DNA of 64,000 nucleotides from Parus major. Lineage: Eukaryota > Chordata > Aves > Passeriformes > Paridae. A model generated the notes under the pieces. That model was not told the DNA's origin, did no database searches, and worked only from the letters and a program-made list of their open reading frames with translations. Shown here piece after piece: positions 36,166 to 59,003 of the stretch. Both the position numbers and the translations under genes were made by a program. How positions within the stretch are numbered: the stretch's first letter is position 1; each line of letters opens with the position of its first letter. The stretch is taken from the NCBI RefSeq assembly GCF_001522545.3, contig NC_031778.1, positions 23,343,920-23,407,919 on the forward strand, read 5' to 3'.

Positions 36166-39100
36166 CCCCTAAAAGCCTGAGTCAGGATTAGGGCCCAGTT
36201 GGGTGTTCTGCTGCTTGTCTCCAGGATATCGAATTAAATAAATAACGCCTTAATCTTCATAGCAAGATTGGCTTTTGAAAAATCACTTTTTTTCTCTTTC
36301 TTTTTTTTTTTTTTTTTAATATTTCTATTTTATGTTCAAATAGTTGAGAAGCAGTTCTGGCTTGTAGCACAGAGCCCGTGAACTTTTTGGTGGTTCGATT
36401 ACTTGAACTGCGAAGGTGCTTCCTAAATACAGCAGGATACATAATTAACTTGGGGTTTCCTTAGGAAATTGTCAAATTTTAAAACTAGGTATCAATCTTC
36501 ACCTTCAAACACTCGGCTTGGAGTGCTGGTCAGAGCTTAAAATTGTCTGTACAGGGTTCTGGACAAGAATTTTGGCATTCTTATGGCTGTCTTTTACAAG
36601 CCTTTAAGTGTCCCTTGTGTTCTTCATAATATTCCAGGTTTTTATATGAAGACATTACAATGTTTCAAAAGTAAAAATTACCATTTGTCCCTGCATTAAT
36701 TAAGACATCAGCCAAGTTTCTCAGAAGTCTGTAACACCTGGATTTTTGGCCTGTCCAATTAGATTGATAAAACAGTTGATTATTCAGTTATGTCTAAACT
36801 TTTGGCAAAAATATTGGGGGTGGGAATAATTCATTGCTGTGTTTGCTAGCAGGATTTTGAGGTGGTTGGTAATGCCTTGCCTTAGATATTAATTTGTTTT
36901 TATATAAATTTTGTGACCACTGAATAAACAATTTTAGGAAGGCATCTTTAGGAATGCACACAGAATGTGCCATTCCAGTGGAAAATGGGATTCATGAGAA
37001 GACACAGGTTGGAATTGAGATGTTTCAGTGCAGAATTTTAAGGGAAAAGGGCTGAAGTAGGGAAGGTTCAAGATGGACACACAGAGGTAACACCACGTGT
37101 GAGTGTGTCAGAAGGCAGGGAAGCTCTTCAATCTTTATTTTATTATCATTATTATTATTTGCTGCAACCCTTAAACACCTTTTTCCACACTCCAAACCCA
37201 CTGCTGGGCCGTGTTAAATTTTAGAGAGTGACATTTATCCAGCAAATCCTAGAGCACACGCCTGCTCCCTAAAATAACCACAGTGCAGGGCTATTTTTCA
37301 TACAATAGCTCAGGCTTCTGGCTGTCCTTGCTGCTCATTAACTGCTTACACATCACCCTGGGCATCAGGCTCAGGGAATTGCTGCTGCCCACTCTCAGCC
37401 AAGTTCCTGGGGCAGGAAACCTCCAAAATCCAACTTGCAGGGCTGTTTGGGCAGAAAGTTGTGTATTTATTTGGCAGAGGAAGTCAACGTTTGATCTTTA
37501 TCTCCTTCACTCCTCCCCCTTTTTATCTCCGCTGAAATTCTGGTTGGCCCTGGGTTGTTTTTACAAAACTGTCATGTTATCAAATTTTCCATGGCAGTTC
37601 ACCCTGAGAGAAATAAGAAATCACCCGAATTTTGGTGAATGCCAAATGAAGAGATTTCTAGAGGTTAAGGAAGGTTGCCATGTTGTGAATTGCAACTTCC
37701 TAAAAATGTTCTCTTAATTCCATGTGCTCAGATCAGTCCATTGACAGTTACAGTGCCAGCAGTTCCTGTCACATTGTCCTTGCCTTCCAGTTTTTACATA
37801 TTCACAGGAAGTTCTTGTATTTCTGACATAAGTTGGGGAATTTCCTACATTTCATCCCTCAAAGTACCAAACCTTATTCACCTTTTTGAATACTTAAGTT
37901 AAAGTTGAACTTTCATTTATTTTTTTTTTTATTTTCCCCAATATGTATCTGAAAATACAAATTCTGGCCTGGGAAAAAGAGGGGAAAAAAGAAAACAAAT
38001 CCCAACACATGCACCTGTTTTATATAAGGTGTTTAACAAAATTCCTTCATATGCTGAAGTCTTGGGTAAACATTTCCTGCACGGGCACGTTGTAAATAAT
38101 TGCTGCCATGTGTTTGGAGATGACAGATCTGTGGTGACACTGGGAATAGAGGGATTCACTGGGACCAGAAATCTCCAGTAATTCCTTGTCCTTTCCCTGA
38201 TTTCTGCTCCTGCTCAAAGGAATACACGGTGTAATAAAGTTTTTAATAGTGGGAGAGTTGGTGCTGGGAGAGTGGTAATTTGGAGCTGAGGCAGCATCTC
38301 TGTGGGAAATTGAAGATTTCTGGTCGGTGCTTGCAACATTTTTTTTTAGGGTCTTCAAGATTTTAGAGCTGTGGGGGAAAACTGGAATTGGTTCAACACA
38401 AAGAGGAGCCTTAAAAACTGCAGAAGTGGCCAGAGTTTTTCTCTTTAACCTCCAACCCCAAAGTCTGACTTGAAGAAGGGCTTATCTGGACTCTGCTATT
38501 AAATTATGCAAATACTTATCCATTAGGGAGCAGGGTAAGGTGACTTTTTTCATCTTGTGTCTTCAGTGAGGAACAGGTTTTACTTGGGCTTTTTTTTCCT
38601 CCTTGGATGAGAAAGGTTAAGCTGTTTTTTACTGGTTATTGTGGGCATGGCTGTGCTGACACCCATCCAACCTTTCTTTTTAATGGTAATACCACAAATC
38701 TCAGAGTTAAATACCAGATCTTTACTGTACAAAGGCCAGATAAGTGCAAATTGTTCATTGTGTCTGTGCTAGAGTTTTAGGAATAATTTGAGTTTAAATA
38801 ATGCCTTTTTTAGTCGTGCATTTAGGGATCTTGATTTGGGAAGGTTTGCAGAATTTTGGGGTGTTTTATTTGCTTCATTTTTTTTCACCTGGTGATTCAA
38901 CATTTCATTTTCTCTTGGTGATTGTTGCCTGCTGCAGTATTGCAATCTGACTGACATTTAGGGTTTTTTTTTAAAATGAAATAAAAAATATTTCCTGCAT
39001 TTTACTTCTCTGGAAGTCCTGGAACAATCTTTTTTCTCCTTCCTCACCTGTGTTTCTGGGCAGGAGATTAAGGATTGCTTGAGCAGTGCCAGCACAAGAG

Positions 39101-42100
39101 AGGTGTTAAATAGAGATTTCTGCTCTGCAATTGAGAGATGCATGAAGGGAAATGCTGATAATTCCGTGATGCAGAGCACTTCAAAACTAATTTTGGAGCA
39201 GCCATTGCATCAAGATGCTTGAAGATCAGTAATGTCAGGATTTTAAGAGTTGCCAGCGTCATTCACTGGACTTTAAAATTTGAGAACACCAAGGAAGCTC
39301 CAAGGGAGGAAAAAAAGGTGCTGGTGTGAGATATATTAAATATTGCAGGTACTTTGAAGCTTTTCAACCCTTTTTGTATCCCACACAAACTAGTCTGCTT
39401 GGGATTAAATATGGAAGAACTGAAGGAGAGCAGGAATTTCACTCAGTGAGATAAAAATAGGTTCCTTTAAGCTGACTTGGAGTTCTGTGGTAAAGCTCAT
39501 CCATCTTGTCACTCTCAAATGATACTGAGATATTTGTTTAAGGCATTTTCTCTGCCATGCACAGCTTCTCCAGGAAAAATGGGGCTGGTAGCACTTGTAA
39601 TGTCATATTGATTTTTATTTTTTTATCTGGAACTCAGACTCCCATTTTCATTCTGAAGGGGGAAGAGTTGCTGAGATGTGATTTCTGGGGGTATCTTGGC
39701 TTGGCTTTATGATCCCAAAGCATTTTTATCAGTGATCTTGAGAGCAGATTTCATTGCTCCAGTTTGGAGTTGAGATGGGATTTGTATAGGAGGGGAATAA
39801 TGGATGGAGTAAGGCCTGGATCACTGGATACAACTGAGGAAAAATGGTCTGTTTTCACAAATCTATTCCCTGTGGGGTGTTTTTTGTTTTTGTTTGGAAT
39901 CCCAGACCACACTTATGCTGGTAGCAACTTCCTGGGAAGGAAGGAAGGAAGGAAGGATGGCACAACCAACTCATTTTTTATTTACAGTAACTGTTGACTT
40001 TGCAGTTCCCCAGCAGAAACAATGTGCCTTTGGAAACCATTCCCTGGGATGAGAGGAGCAGCCAAGGTTCTACAGTTACTCCTGTGCTGTCAGACCTTCC
40101 TGTAGGAGGGGTATAAATGGAGTGGAGTATTTTATAACAGAAAAAAAACAACCCACCCCACCCAGGAGTGACTGCAGGCTGAGTTCCTGATCCCTGCAGG
40201 GAAGGAGCAGGGGGCAGCATCCCATTCCTGGTGTATTTAGGATGGAGTGGTGGATCCCAACTGCTTGGAATGTTCCTGGTGTTGCTGTGAAAACCCCCAG
40301 AATGTCTCAGGATCCTGCAGGCATCACTAACATGAGATTTTAATGATAAGCTGAAGGGCTCAGTCATGACTAATGGTCAGAAATAGCCCTTATGATAAAT
40401 CTGAAGCTAAATATAATTGAAAAAAGGAGGATGGAGGGGTGGCCATCATAGGCCGACAGAAATAGATCGGATCATTTGATTTTTGATGTAGCAAATGACA
40501 AACAGGATCCAGTGACTGAAAGAGCCACGTGAATTCCTGCCAGAGTGGTGCATGTTTTTCAACTGGAGCCCTTCCCAGGGCCATTCTGAACTCAGCTTTA
40601 AAGCCTTGCTGGTGAGAGTGGTTTCCTGTGTTGGTGTGAGCTGCAGCTGATTCACAGAGCTCAGATCTCCCGCAGAACAGAAGGGATAACTCCCCACGTG
40701 CCAAGGCACCACCATCCCTCATCTCTGCCCTTTGAGCTGTTCTCCAAAATACAGCACGAGTTGATCTTGGCTCTGCTCAGCATTTTACTTTCTCCAGACT
40801 GTTCCATCGGGAAATCCCATGGCAGAGCTGACTTCAGTTCTCATTTGTTGTGCTTTTCCTCAGAGGATGAGCAGTGACAGGTTGACCTGTAGCTATTCTG
40901 TCAACAAACTGTTTACACAGGGTGATTTTAGTGGAGCCAGGTTTTGGTAAGTTGTGCTTAAGCGTGACTTCACCAGTGGCTTGTCTTTCATGTGAAGGCT
41001 TTTGTGATTCCAAGGCAGGAATTCAGGCATGGGCCTGTCAGCTTGTGGCAGGAGGGAGAACATTCTTCTTGTCCCAGCAGAGGATCTTTTAAAGTCTGAT
41101 CACCTGCAGATAGGATTTTTCAAGTAAAGAATCTTCTAAATGACACATTGAGGCTTTTTTTGTTGTTGTTGTTGTTGTAATATTTGTTTTGATCCCACTT
41201 ACTTCTCCCTATGTCAGCAGCAGCTTTGCTGTGACCAGCAATGTCATCCCTGGGGTTTGGGAAGAGTCCCAGGGCAGCTTTTGGGTGGGAATGCTGATTT
41301 TGTTGGCTTGTACTTTGGGAAGGTGTTAAAAGCCCTGTGAGATCATCAGGGGCGTGGTACAGTTCTGCAATCGGATTATGAGAGGCTTCCCTCACATTGA
41401 TTTCATCTTGGATGTGCCAGATCAGAAGAGTTTGGAGAAACTCCAGCGAGCATTTGAGAGGAGGAGCCTGGAGTACCAGAGTCAGGTGTAAAGCTGCAGC
41501 ATCTTTCCCAGCCTGGAAGTTCTGGGTGGGCTCCAGTGGTGGATCAGCTGCTGGAGAAATATCCAGAGTGATTCCTGCCTTCACTCTGCTCTGCAGAGCT
41601 GCAGCCGCTGCCTGGGGGCTCGGGCATTCCAGGGGATGTGGAGCCCTGTGAGGAACTGGAGCTGCTCCTGGGAACTTTGCCTTTTCCAGAGCAGGAAGCT
41701 GTCCCTGGGGAGAAGTTGGATTTCCCCTCAGACCAGGCAAAGTTCTGCCTCCAGAGCAGCAGGAAACCATCCCTTCTTTTCCATGTTTTTCCTATCTTCC
41801 ACATTTTTTTGTGGAGCTGCAGTGTCGTGCTCAGCTGAAATTTGATCTGGTGGGCTGCAAGTTCTTTTTGATAAAAATGATGATACTTTGAAAGTGAGGT
41901 TTTAATGCTTATCTTCAGATCTCCTTGCTCTTCAGGAGGTTCCTTTTCCTTCTGTCCTGTGCTCGGGGACTTGCAGCTTTCCCTGGGCTTCTCACAATAA
42001 AAATGGAATTATTTGGAATTTTGCTGTTCTCATTCACTGCTGTAGAGTTCAAAGTGTAGAACAAAATCACTCCAGACTGATTTATTTCTCTGTTTTCTCT

Positions 42101-42602
42101 GCAGTGGCACAAGCAGCAATAAACCAATTTATGTATATTTACCATTGATTTTTTTTCCTGAATACCGTCCATGGCAGCTGTAGAGAAAATGACAAAAAAA
42201 ATCAATCTTAGAATGTCAAAGGTTTTAATTTATAAATAATAGTTCTAGAATTCAGCTTTGCTCTCAGGGTCTCTTAGTATGAGCTTGTTTATAAATTTCC
42301 ATGGTCTTTTTAATGCTTTTGGTACTGTTTTATGCACAACTCCTTTCCATTTTGCCCTTTGAAATACGTGGTTTTATTCCTTTTTTCCTCAACATGAAGA
42401 TTTAGGAGAGCATTTTACTATATAATAACACAAGTATTGTAGTTATTTCCATTTCCTGTAGGATCTCTGCTTTTATAATGAAAATTAAACCATGTGTGTA
42501 AAAGTTATTTAAAGTGCATGAGCTGAAATAGTTGTACAAGAACTTTTTTAATTGTTCTACATTCAGACTATGATGGGTTTTTTTGATCTTGATTCTTTCC
42601 AG
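36166..42602 (+). other. KPNA4 intron 1
   Basis: About 6.4 kb of AT-rich intronic DNA between the CpG island and exon 2. It contains a (GGAA)n tract near 39937-39957 and a short (TTG)n near 41161. A coding-like but interrupted stretch at about 41345-41790 is discussed as a finding. No other gene is supported. Confidence 0.6.
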
Positions 42603-53325
<10,723 letters not shown>

Positions 53326-55600
53326 AGTGGTGTTTTGGAAGTTTAGGTACAATGCAGCACCGAATTAAAAAAAAAAAAAAAGGGTTTGATCCATCAATCT
53401 TGGCTCATGGGATCCGCTGCTGCATTAAATCGGGGAAGTAAATGTGAAGATTTCATTTGGAATCACAGAAAAGCCCAAATGAAGTCAAGATGGCGAGTGG
53501 GTGCGAGTGAGAATGAGTGGCAAAATGTAACGACAAACTTCACACTGAATGCTTCTTTAGATTGTTCAAAGAAAAAAAAATAAAGGGCTACAGGTCACAG
53601 ATCTTCAGTGCCTGAGAAGGAAACACCGACCTCCCGGAGCAGCGGGGGGAACGCAGAACTCTCATCATCAGCCTCGTCCGCATCAGCGAGCAGGACGCCC
53701 ACGGCACAGCAGCGAGAGGAGCCCAGGCCTTGCTCTGCAGCCCCGTGTGAGTGAGTGTCTGCAGCCACGGGCCCGGCCCGAGGGCACAGAGTGCTTGTGG
53801 AGTGTCTGAGTGCGAGCTTGAGTGGCCTCCAGGGGCTGAGAAACCTAAAATCATCCAATGACTTCAGAAGTGTTGACTTACACTGGACACACCGAGACCG
53901 GTTTAGCAGCAGACTCTGCTTTACTCCTGCAGCCTGTGTTTGTCTCTTCTTTTCCTTTGTTTGGTTTCCTTTTATTTCCTTCCCTTTTTGCTGGTTTCCT
54001 TTTTTTTCTGGTTTCCTTTTTTTTCTGGTTTCCTTTTTTTTCTGGTTTCCTTTTTTTTCTGGTTTCCTTTTTTTTCTGGTTTCCTTTTTTTTCTGGTCTC
54101 TTTTTTTTCTGGTCTCTTTTTTTTCTGGTCTCCTTTTTTTTGTTTCCTTTTTTTTGTTTCCTTTTTTTGTTTCTTTTTTTTTGTTTCTTTTTTTTTGTTT
54201 CTTTTTTTGTTTCTTTTTTTTGTTTCTTTTTTTTGTTTCTTTTTTTTGTTTCTTTTTTTTGTTTCTTTTTTTTTGTTTCTTTTTTTTGTTTCCTTTCTTT
54301 CCTTTCTTTCCTTTCCTTTCTTTTGTTTCCTTTCTTTTGTTTCCTTTCATTTCCTTTCTTTCATTTCCTTTCTTTTGTTTCCTTTCTTTTGTTTCCTTTC
54401 TTTTGTTTCCTTTCTTTTGTTTCCTATTCTTTTTTCCCCCCCTCTTCCTTTTTCTTTCCATTCTTTTCAATTTTTTATTTTTTTTCCTGTTACACCTTCT
54501 TAGTTGTTTATAAAGTCAGAATTTCAGGAAGGCTTCCCTGTGCATTTGCACCAGATGAATGTTTGATGTTATGAAAAGCTTTTCCATATCATCAAAACTA
54601 ATTTGTAGATTTTTGCATGGAAAAACAAAACAAACAAACAAAAAAAATCATCCATTTCCCTTCAAACTAGACTGTGTTGCAGTACACAAGTTGCCATAAT
54701 AGTAGAAAGCAGTAAAATGTGGTAATAAAACCTCATCCTTTTCATTTTCAAAGATAACATGAAGACCTTTGCATGTGGTAATCTCCAGCATAGTTCATTT
54801 TTAGATTTTGTTGAGTCCTGTAACCAAAATGTTTCTGTTGTGGTAGGATACCGTGCTGTGTTTCAATGTTACTTGTTTTCAAACTTTGTTTTCTATGAAA
54901 ATGATATGGAAACGTCTAAAAATGAAATTTGGTGCATATGTACTGCTGAATAAAGAGCGAAAAAAAGAGGTGTGAATAGATGTACAAATCAAGTCATGGT
55001 TTGAACACCTTTAATATGCCTAATCCAATTGTTTTAGACTCTTTTTATCTTAGATGTAGGCAGCCATGAACAATCTATTTTGAGCCACTTTAGAGAGAAA
55101 AAAAATAAAAAAAAAAAACCTTTGTATTTTTAAAACTTGCACAAAAAGGATGCAAGTGTTTTTATAATTGGAGGAATGCCTCAGTTTTGAGGTGGTGCAC
55201 ACTAAATTCAAGGTGATGTTACAAATTTGTACAAAGTGAACTCTTGATAAGGTGGCTCATAGTAGGAAATGCTGTGCCTTCCCCTTTGAGCACAAGTGTT
55301 GCATGAACAACAGTTTGCTATAATAAAACATCCCAGGTTAGCCACCATTAGCATCTATATCTACCTTGTGTTTTCAAATCAGCTGGTAATTCTGAAACAC
55401 TGTAGAATGGATAAAGATTATTTTGTGATCATAACTCTTTGTTGGACTAGAGTATTTTTGCAGCATTCCTTGTCATCAGAAACATGAGTTTAAAGTTTAA
55501 AACTAGAAGCAGCGGAAAACTAGCTTGTGAATTTATCCAAGTAGAGTGCAGGCTAGGCTGTCTTGGGGAAATAAACAATAAAACTTGCAATTCTGCTGCT
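53326..55600 (+). other. KPNA4 3' UTR (inferred extent)
   Basis: Follows the TAG stop. AATAAA signals lie at 53579-53584, 54949-54954, 55570-55575 and 55577-55582, allowing short and long alternative 3' ends. It holds a pyrimidine-rich repeat tract at 53937-54490. The long form is expected from mammalian KPNA4, which has a multi-kilobase 3' UTR; the exact end is inference. Confidence 0.6.
53937..54490 (+). repeat. Pyrimidine-rich T/C tract with GGTTTCC and GTTTC units
   Basis: About 550 bases with almost no A on the plus strand. It begins with about six units of GGTTTCCTTTTTTTTCT (17 bp), passes into shorter GTTTCTTTTTTTT units and then GTTTCCTTTCTTTT units. Minus-strand lysine-rich and plus-strand phenylalanine-rich open frames are products of this composition. 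Confidence 0.93.
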
Positions 55601-57900
55601 CTGGCTGTTTCTTTATTAAATATTCATGTTTTTCATCTTAAAACACAGAGATTATTTGAAGGAAATCGCTTTTAAAATGTGATTTTAAATTTTAAAAATT
55701 ATTTTAGATTTTAAAGATTTTCATTTTCACTTTTAAAATCAATTTTTAAAGGCTTTTTTTGAGGTTGTTTTACCTGTTAAGTGTTTGTGTGTTGCAGGCT
55801 GGAGTTATTTTGCTGAAAATGTTTAAAAATAACAATTTTACTTCAGTTTTACTGAATTAACTCTGTGTATTCACTAAATAAATCAGGGCTGTTTTCATGG
55901 AATCCACGGAGGAGGGAAATGAAATCCTTTTTCTGGAAGCTGCAAGGTTCCAAGGAAAATTCTAACCAGTAAAATACAATTTTCACCCTTTGTGAGGGAT
56001 TTTCCATAGGGAACAGGTGTTTGTGGTAACTTCTGGTTGTCTAGAAACAAAAATACCACCAAAATTAAATATTTAATGCCAAAAAAATGCCCTTTTGGGC
56101 ACTTTTTGGATAACATAACTCCAGAAAATTCCCTTGGGCTGCTGCTCTCCCAGCTTTTTCCCTTTTTGGGTGGATTTTTAACAGGGAAATTCTCTTCCCC
56201 TGTCGCTGTTTCTTCACCAAAATGTGAAATTTTCCAGCCTCCACAGGGTGGCACCACTGGAGCTCTCCAGGAGCAAACCTGGAGCTGCTTTGTGTGATGC
56301 CTTTTTTGTCCAAAATTTGAATTTTTGAAGTGATTACATTGTTGGGGAAAGGGGGATTTGTTGGGAAATCTTGGGATAAAAACAAGAAAAAATTTGGGAA
56401 TTGCTTCTGGGAATAACATCACTGAGTTTGGATGTTGCATCCATATTTATATGTTAGTTATATTAAAATATCCTCTATTATAATCTATATCCTATTTATA
56501 TATATATATAATATACTCTGCTTTGGAGTGGGAAATTATCTTTTCATCTGAGTTTAGGAGAGCAAATAGAAAAATATTTAAAGTATTAAAAGGACAAAAA
56601 TAAATCTACAAATCAGCTGTGCCAGGTGGGAATTTTTTCTTTTAAGGAAAAAAACAGCTAGCCTGGAATTTTAGGATCTGGGAAGAAGAATAAGGTGAGT
56701 GGAAAGGGATTTATTGGGAAAAGTTGGAATTATCCCTGGCTGTTTCCAGCATTCCCTGGGCAGACTTTATCCCATCCTTCCCAGATATTCCAGGTAAATT
56801 GGGAATTTCTGCTCTGGGAGTGGGACAGACTGGTAAAAATCCAAATTTCTGCATAGAACAGTCAGCTACTGAGCAAATGGAACCCTGGCAGAGACAATTC
56901 CTCACTTTGGGATGTCTTCAGATTAAAACTGGGAGACTTTTTACCACTTTTAACTGTAAATGTTTCCTCAGCTCTGCGTGTCACCGAATTCCTGGCAGGA
57001 AAGCTGCTCCTGAGGCTGGAAGCAATTAGAGGAATTCTGCATCTGGATCAAATCTTGGTGAGAGGAAACTTAGTAGCTGCAAACGTGTCAAGTTTACAAA
57101 CTCAGGGTAAGCTGAAGCTACTGCTCCAGTGGAACTCGGGGGACACAGGGGAATCACTGGCAAATCTTCATTTCCATCAAATAATTCCCATTTTTCCTTA
57201 GTTAATCCATTAGTAATCCTGTATTTATCCTGCTGGATTGGTGTGCCCCAAAGCTGAGGAAGACTTTAAGTTGTCATTAAAATGTCAATACTTTCAATTT
57301 TAAATTGATATAAAGCACTAAAAGCTGATCTTACTAGAAAAGGAACAATTTTGGGCAACTTTAAATGTCAATTATTGTCCAGAAGTTTTGTAATTTGATG
57401 AGGGTCAGGATTCCTATCAGCAACACAGATTGTGGGTTTAATCACAGGTTTAATTCCTGGAATGGCAGTTTGCACTTGAAATGCTGCTTCATCTTGAATT
57501 CTTAATTTAAGTACATAAAATAGATGAGAACCCACATGTTTCTTACTGTCAGCTACAATACTCTTAGAGCTGTGAATTAATGTCAAAAGCTCCCTGATTT
57601 TCTGCTCCTGTCGTTTTCCTCCTGAGATATTCCTGATGTGTTGGGAAATTTGTGATTTGGGCTTGAGGGTTTTTATTATTTGAAGTAATTCTAGTTGTTT
57701 CCCAGGTATTTGTATAATATTCTCTACACAGTCGTTTTAAGATGTGTTCAGGTAAGTTTTGGGTGATGGTGCATGATGATTTACATCACAACATTCAGTC
57801 AGTTTTGTTTCTCTTTCAAATTCACTTTGTAACAGCTGAAAGTAACTTCATTGAACTGTAAATTAATGGAGAATAATGTGGAAAATGGGAAAAGCCTTCA
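55601..57900. other. Intergenic between KPNA4 and the TRIM59 remnant
   Basis: AT-rich unique DNA with a small TATA repeat near 56445-56515. A 181-codon minus-strand frame at 55895-56440 has no recognisable domain. Nothing else identified. Confidence 0.5.
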
Positions 57901-58225
57901 TTGGGTGCAGCTCTGGGCCTGCCCACCCTCCCAGGGTGGAATTCCTGCCCAAAATCCCACCCAGTCCTGACCTCTGGCAGTGGGAGCCGTTCCCTGCGTC
58001 CTAAAAACCCTAAAGAACCTCTCGGCTGTCTTGGGCTGCCCAGGCAGATGAACGAGCTTCAAAGAAAAGACGAAATCATTTCAATTTCCTTGGTCTGCAG
58101 CTGGCACAAGGTGCGGTGGAGGATCCGCGTCTCCCGTTTTCCACCTGCAGGGTGGATTTTTCACGGGCTCTGGAGAGGAACGAGGCGCTGGAAGCAGAGC
58201 GGGGCTGAACGCGGCTCCTCCTCCG

Positions 58226-58490
58226 TGTCGGGACCATCCCCGCTCCTCCATCCCCTCCGTGTCGGGACCATCCCCGCTCCTCCATCCCCTCCGGGATCGG
58301 GACCATCCCCGCTCCTCCATCATCCTGTCCTGGATCGGGACCATCCCCGCTCCTCCATTCCCTCCGGATGGGAACCATCCCCGCTCCTCCATCCCCTCCG
58401 GGATCGGGACCATCCCCGCTCCTCCATCATCCTGTCCTGGATCGGGACCATCCCCGCTCCTCCATCCCCGCTCCTCCATCCCCTCCGAGC
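58226..58490. repeat. GC-rich minisatellite, unit about 34 bp, about 8 copies
   Basis: Units built on GGGACCATCCCCGCTCCTCC with variable linkers (CCCTCCGTGTC, CATCCTGTCCTGGATC). It immediately precedes the CpG island. Confidence 0.92.
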
Positions 58491-58499
58491 CCTGCAGCG

Positions 58500-59000
58500 A
58501 TTTCCTGCCGCGGGCACTGAGGGTCCCTTCCCGGTGAGTTCCGCCACCGCAGCGCCGCAAACCCCGCTCCGGCCGAGGGAGGGACGGTCCCGGCCCGTCC
58601 TCCCCTCCCTCCCGCAGCTCCGCCCGCTCCCGCCCCCGCTCCCTCCCATTGCCATTCCAGGGCCGCGGCGAGAGCGGCCCCGGAGCCGAGCGGCGCTCCC
58701 CGGGCCGGGCTCCGGAGCCGAGCGGNNNNNNNNNNNNNNNNNNNNNNNNNNNNNNNNNNNNNNCCGGAGCCGAGCGGCGCTCCCCGGGGCACGGCGGGGT
58801 TCGGGACCGCTTTTATGCCATTTCAGTTTGTTGCTGTCGCTGTGACTCGGCAGGTCCAGATGTGGACGGATCCCTTTTCCCAGCCACTCGTGCAGGGACG
58901 GCGGCACCGATCCCCGGGGTCCGGGAGCTGCGGGGGACAGGTCAAGGTGTGCTCCTGCCTCCGGCTCCAGTGCCCGGGACCGTGCGGTGAAGAACAGGTA
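58500..59000 (+). promoter_or_regulatory. CpG island, probable former TRIM59 promoter
   Basis: CpG-dense DNA with a GGAGCCGAGCGGCGCTCCCC tandem repeat on both sides of the small gap 58726-58763. It lies between the 3' end of KPNA4 and the TRIM59 remnant, where the 5' non-coding exon of TRIM59 is expected. A donor-like CAG|GTAAAT sits at 58995-59003. Promoter activity is inferred. Confidence 0.55.
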
Positions 59001-59003
59001 AAT

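Noticed and set aside
41120..41770. 216-codon minus-strand open frame in KPNA4 intron 1
   Set aside because: Unrecognisable protein ending in an Asn run from a (TTG)n repeat. The plus strand of the same stretch looks more coding-like and is reported as a finding instead.
53595..54470. 291-codon lysine/arginine-rich minus-strand open frame
   Set aside because: It lies mostly on the reverse complement of the T/C-rich repeat in the KPNA4 3' UTR; all three plus-strand frames are open as well, so the openness is compositional.
55895..56440. 181-codon minus-strand open frame after KPNA4
   Set aside because: No known domain and no initiation or splice context.
57901..58845. 314-codon Pro/Ser-rich plus-strand frame and opposing Gly/Asp/Glu-rich minus frames
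   Set aside because: They run through a GC-rich minisatellite, a CpG island and an N-gap. Overlapping frames are open on both strands because of the repeat.
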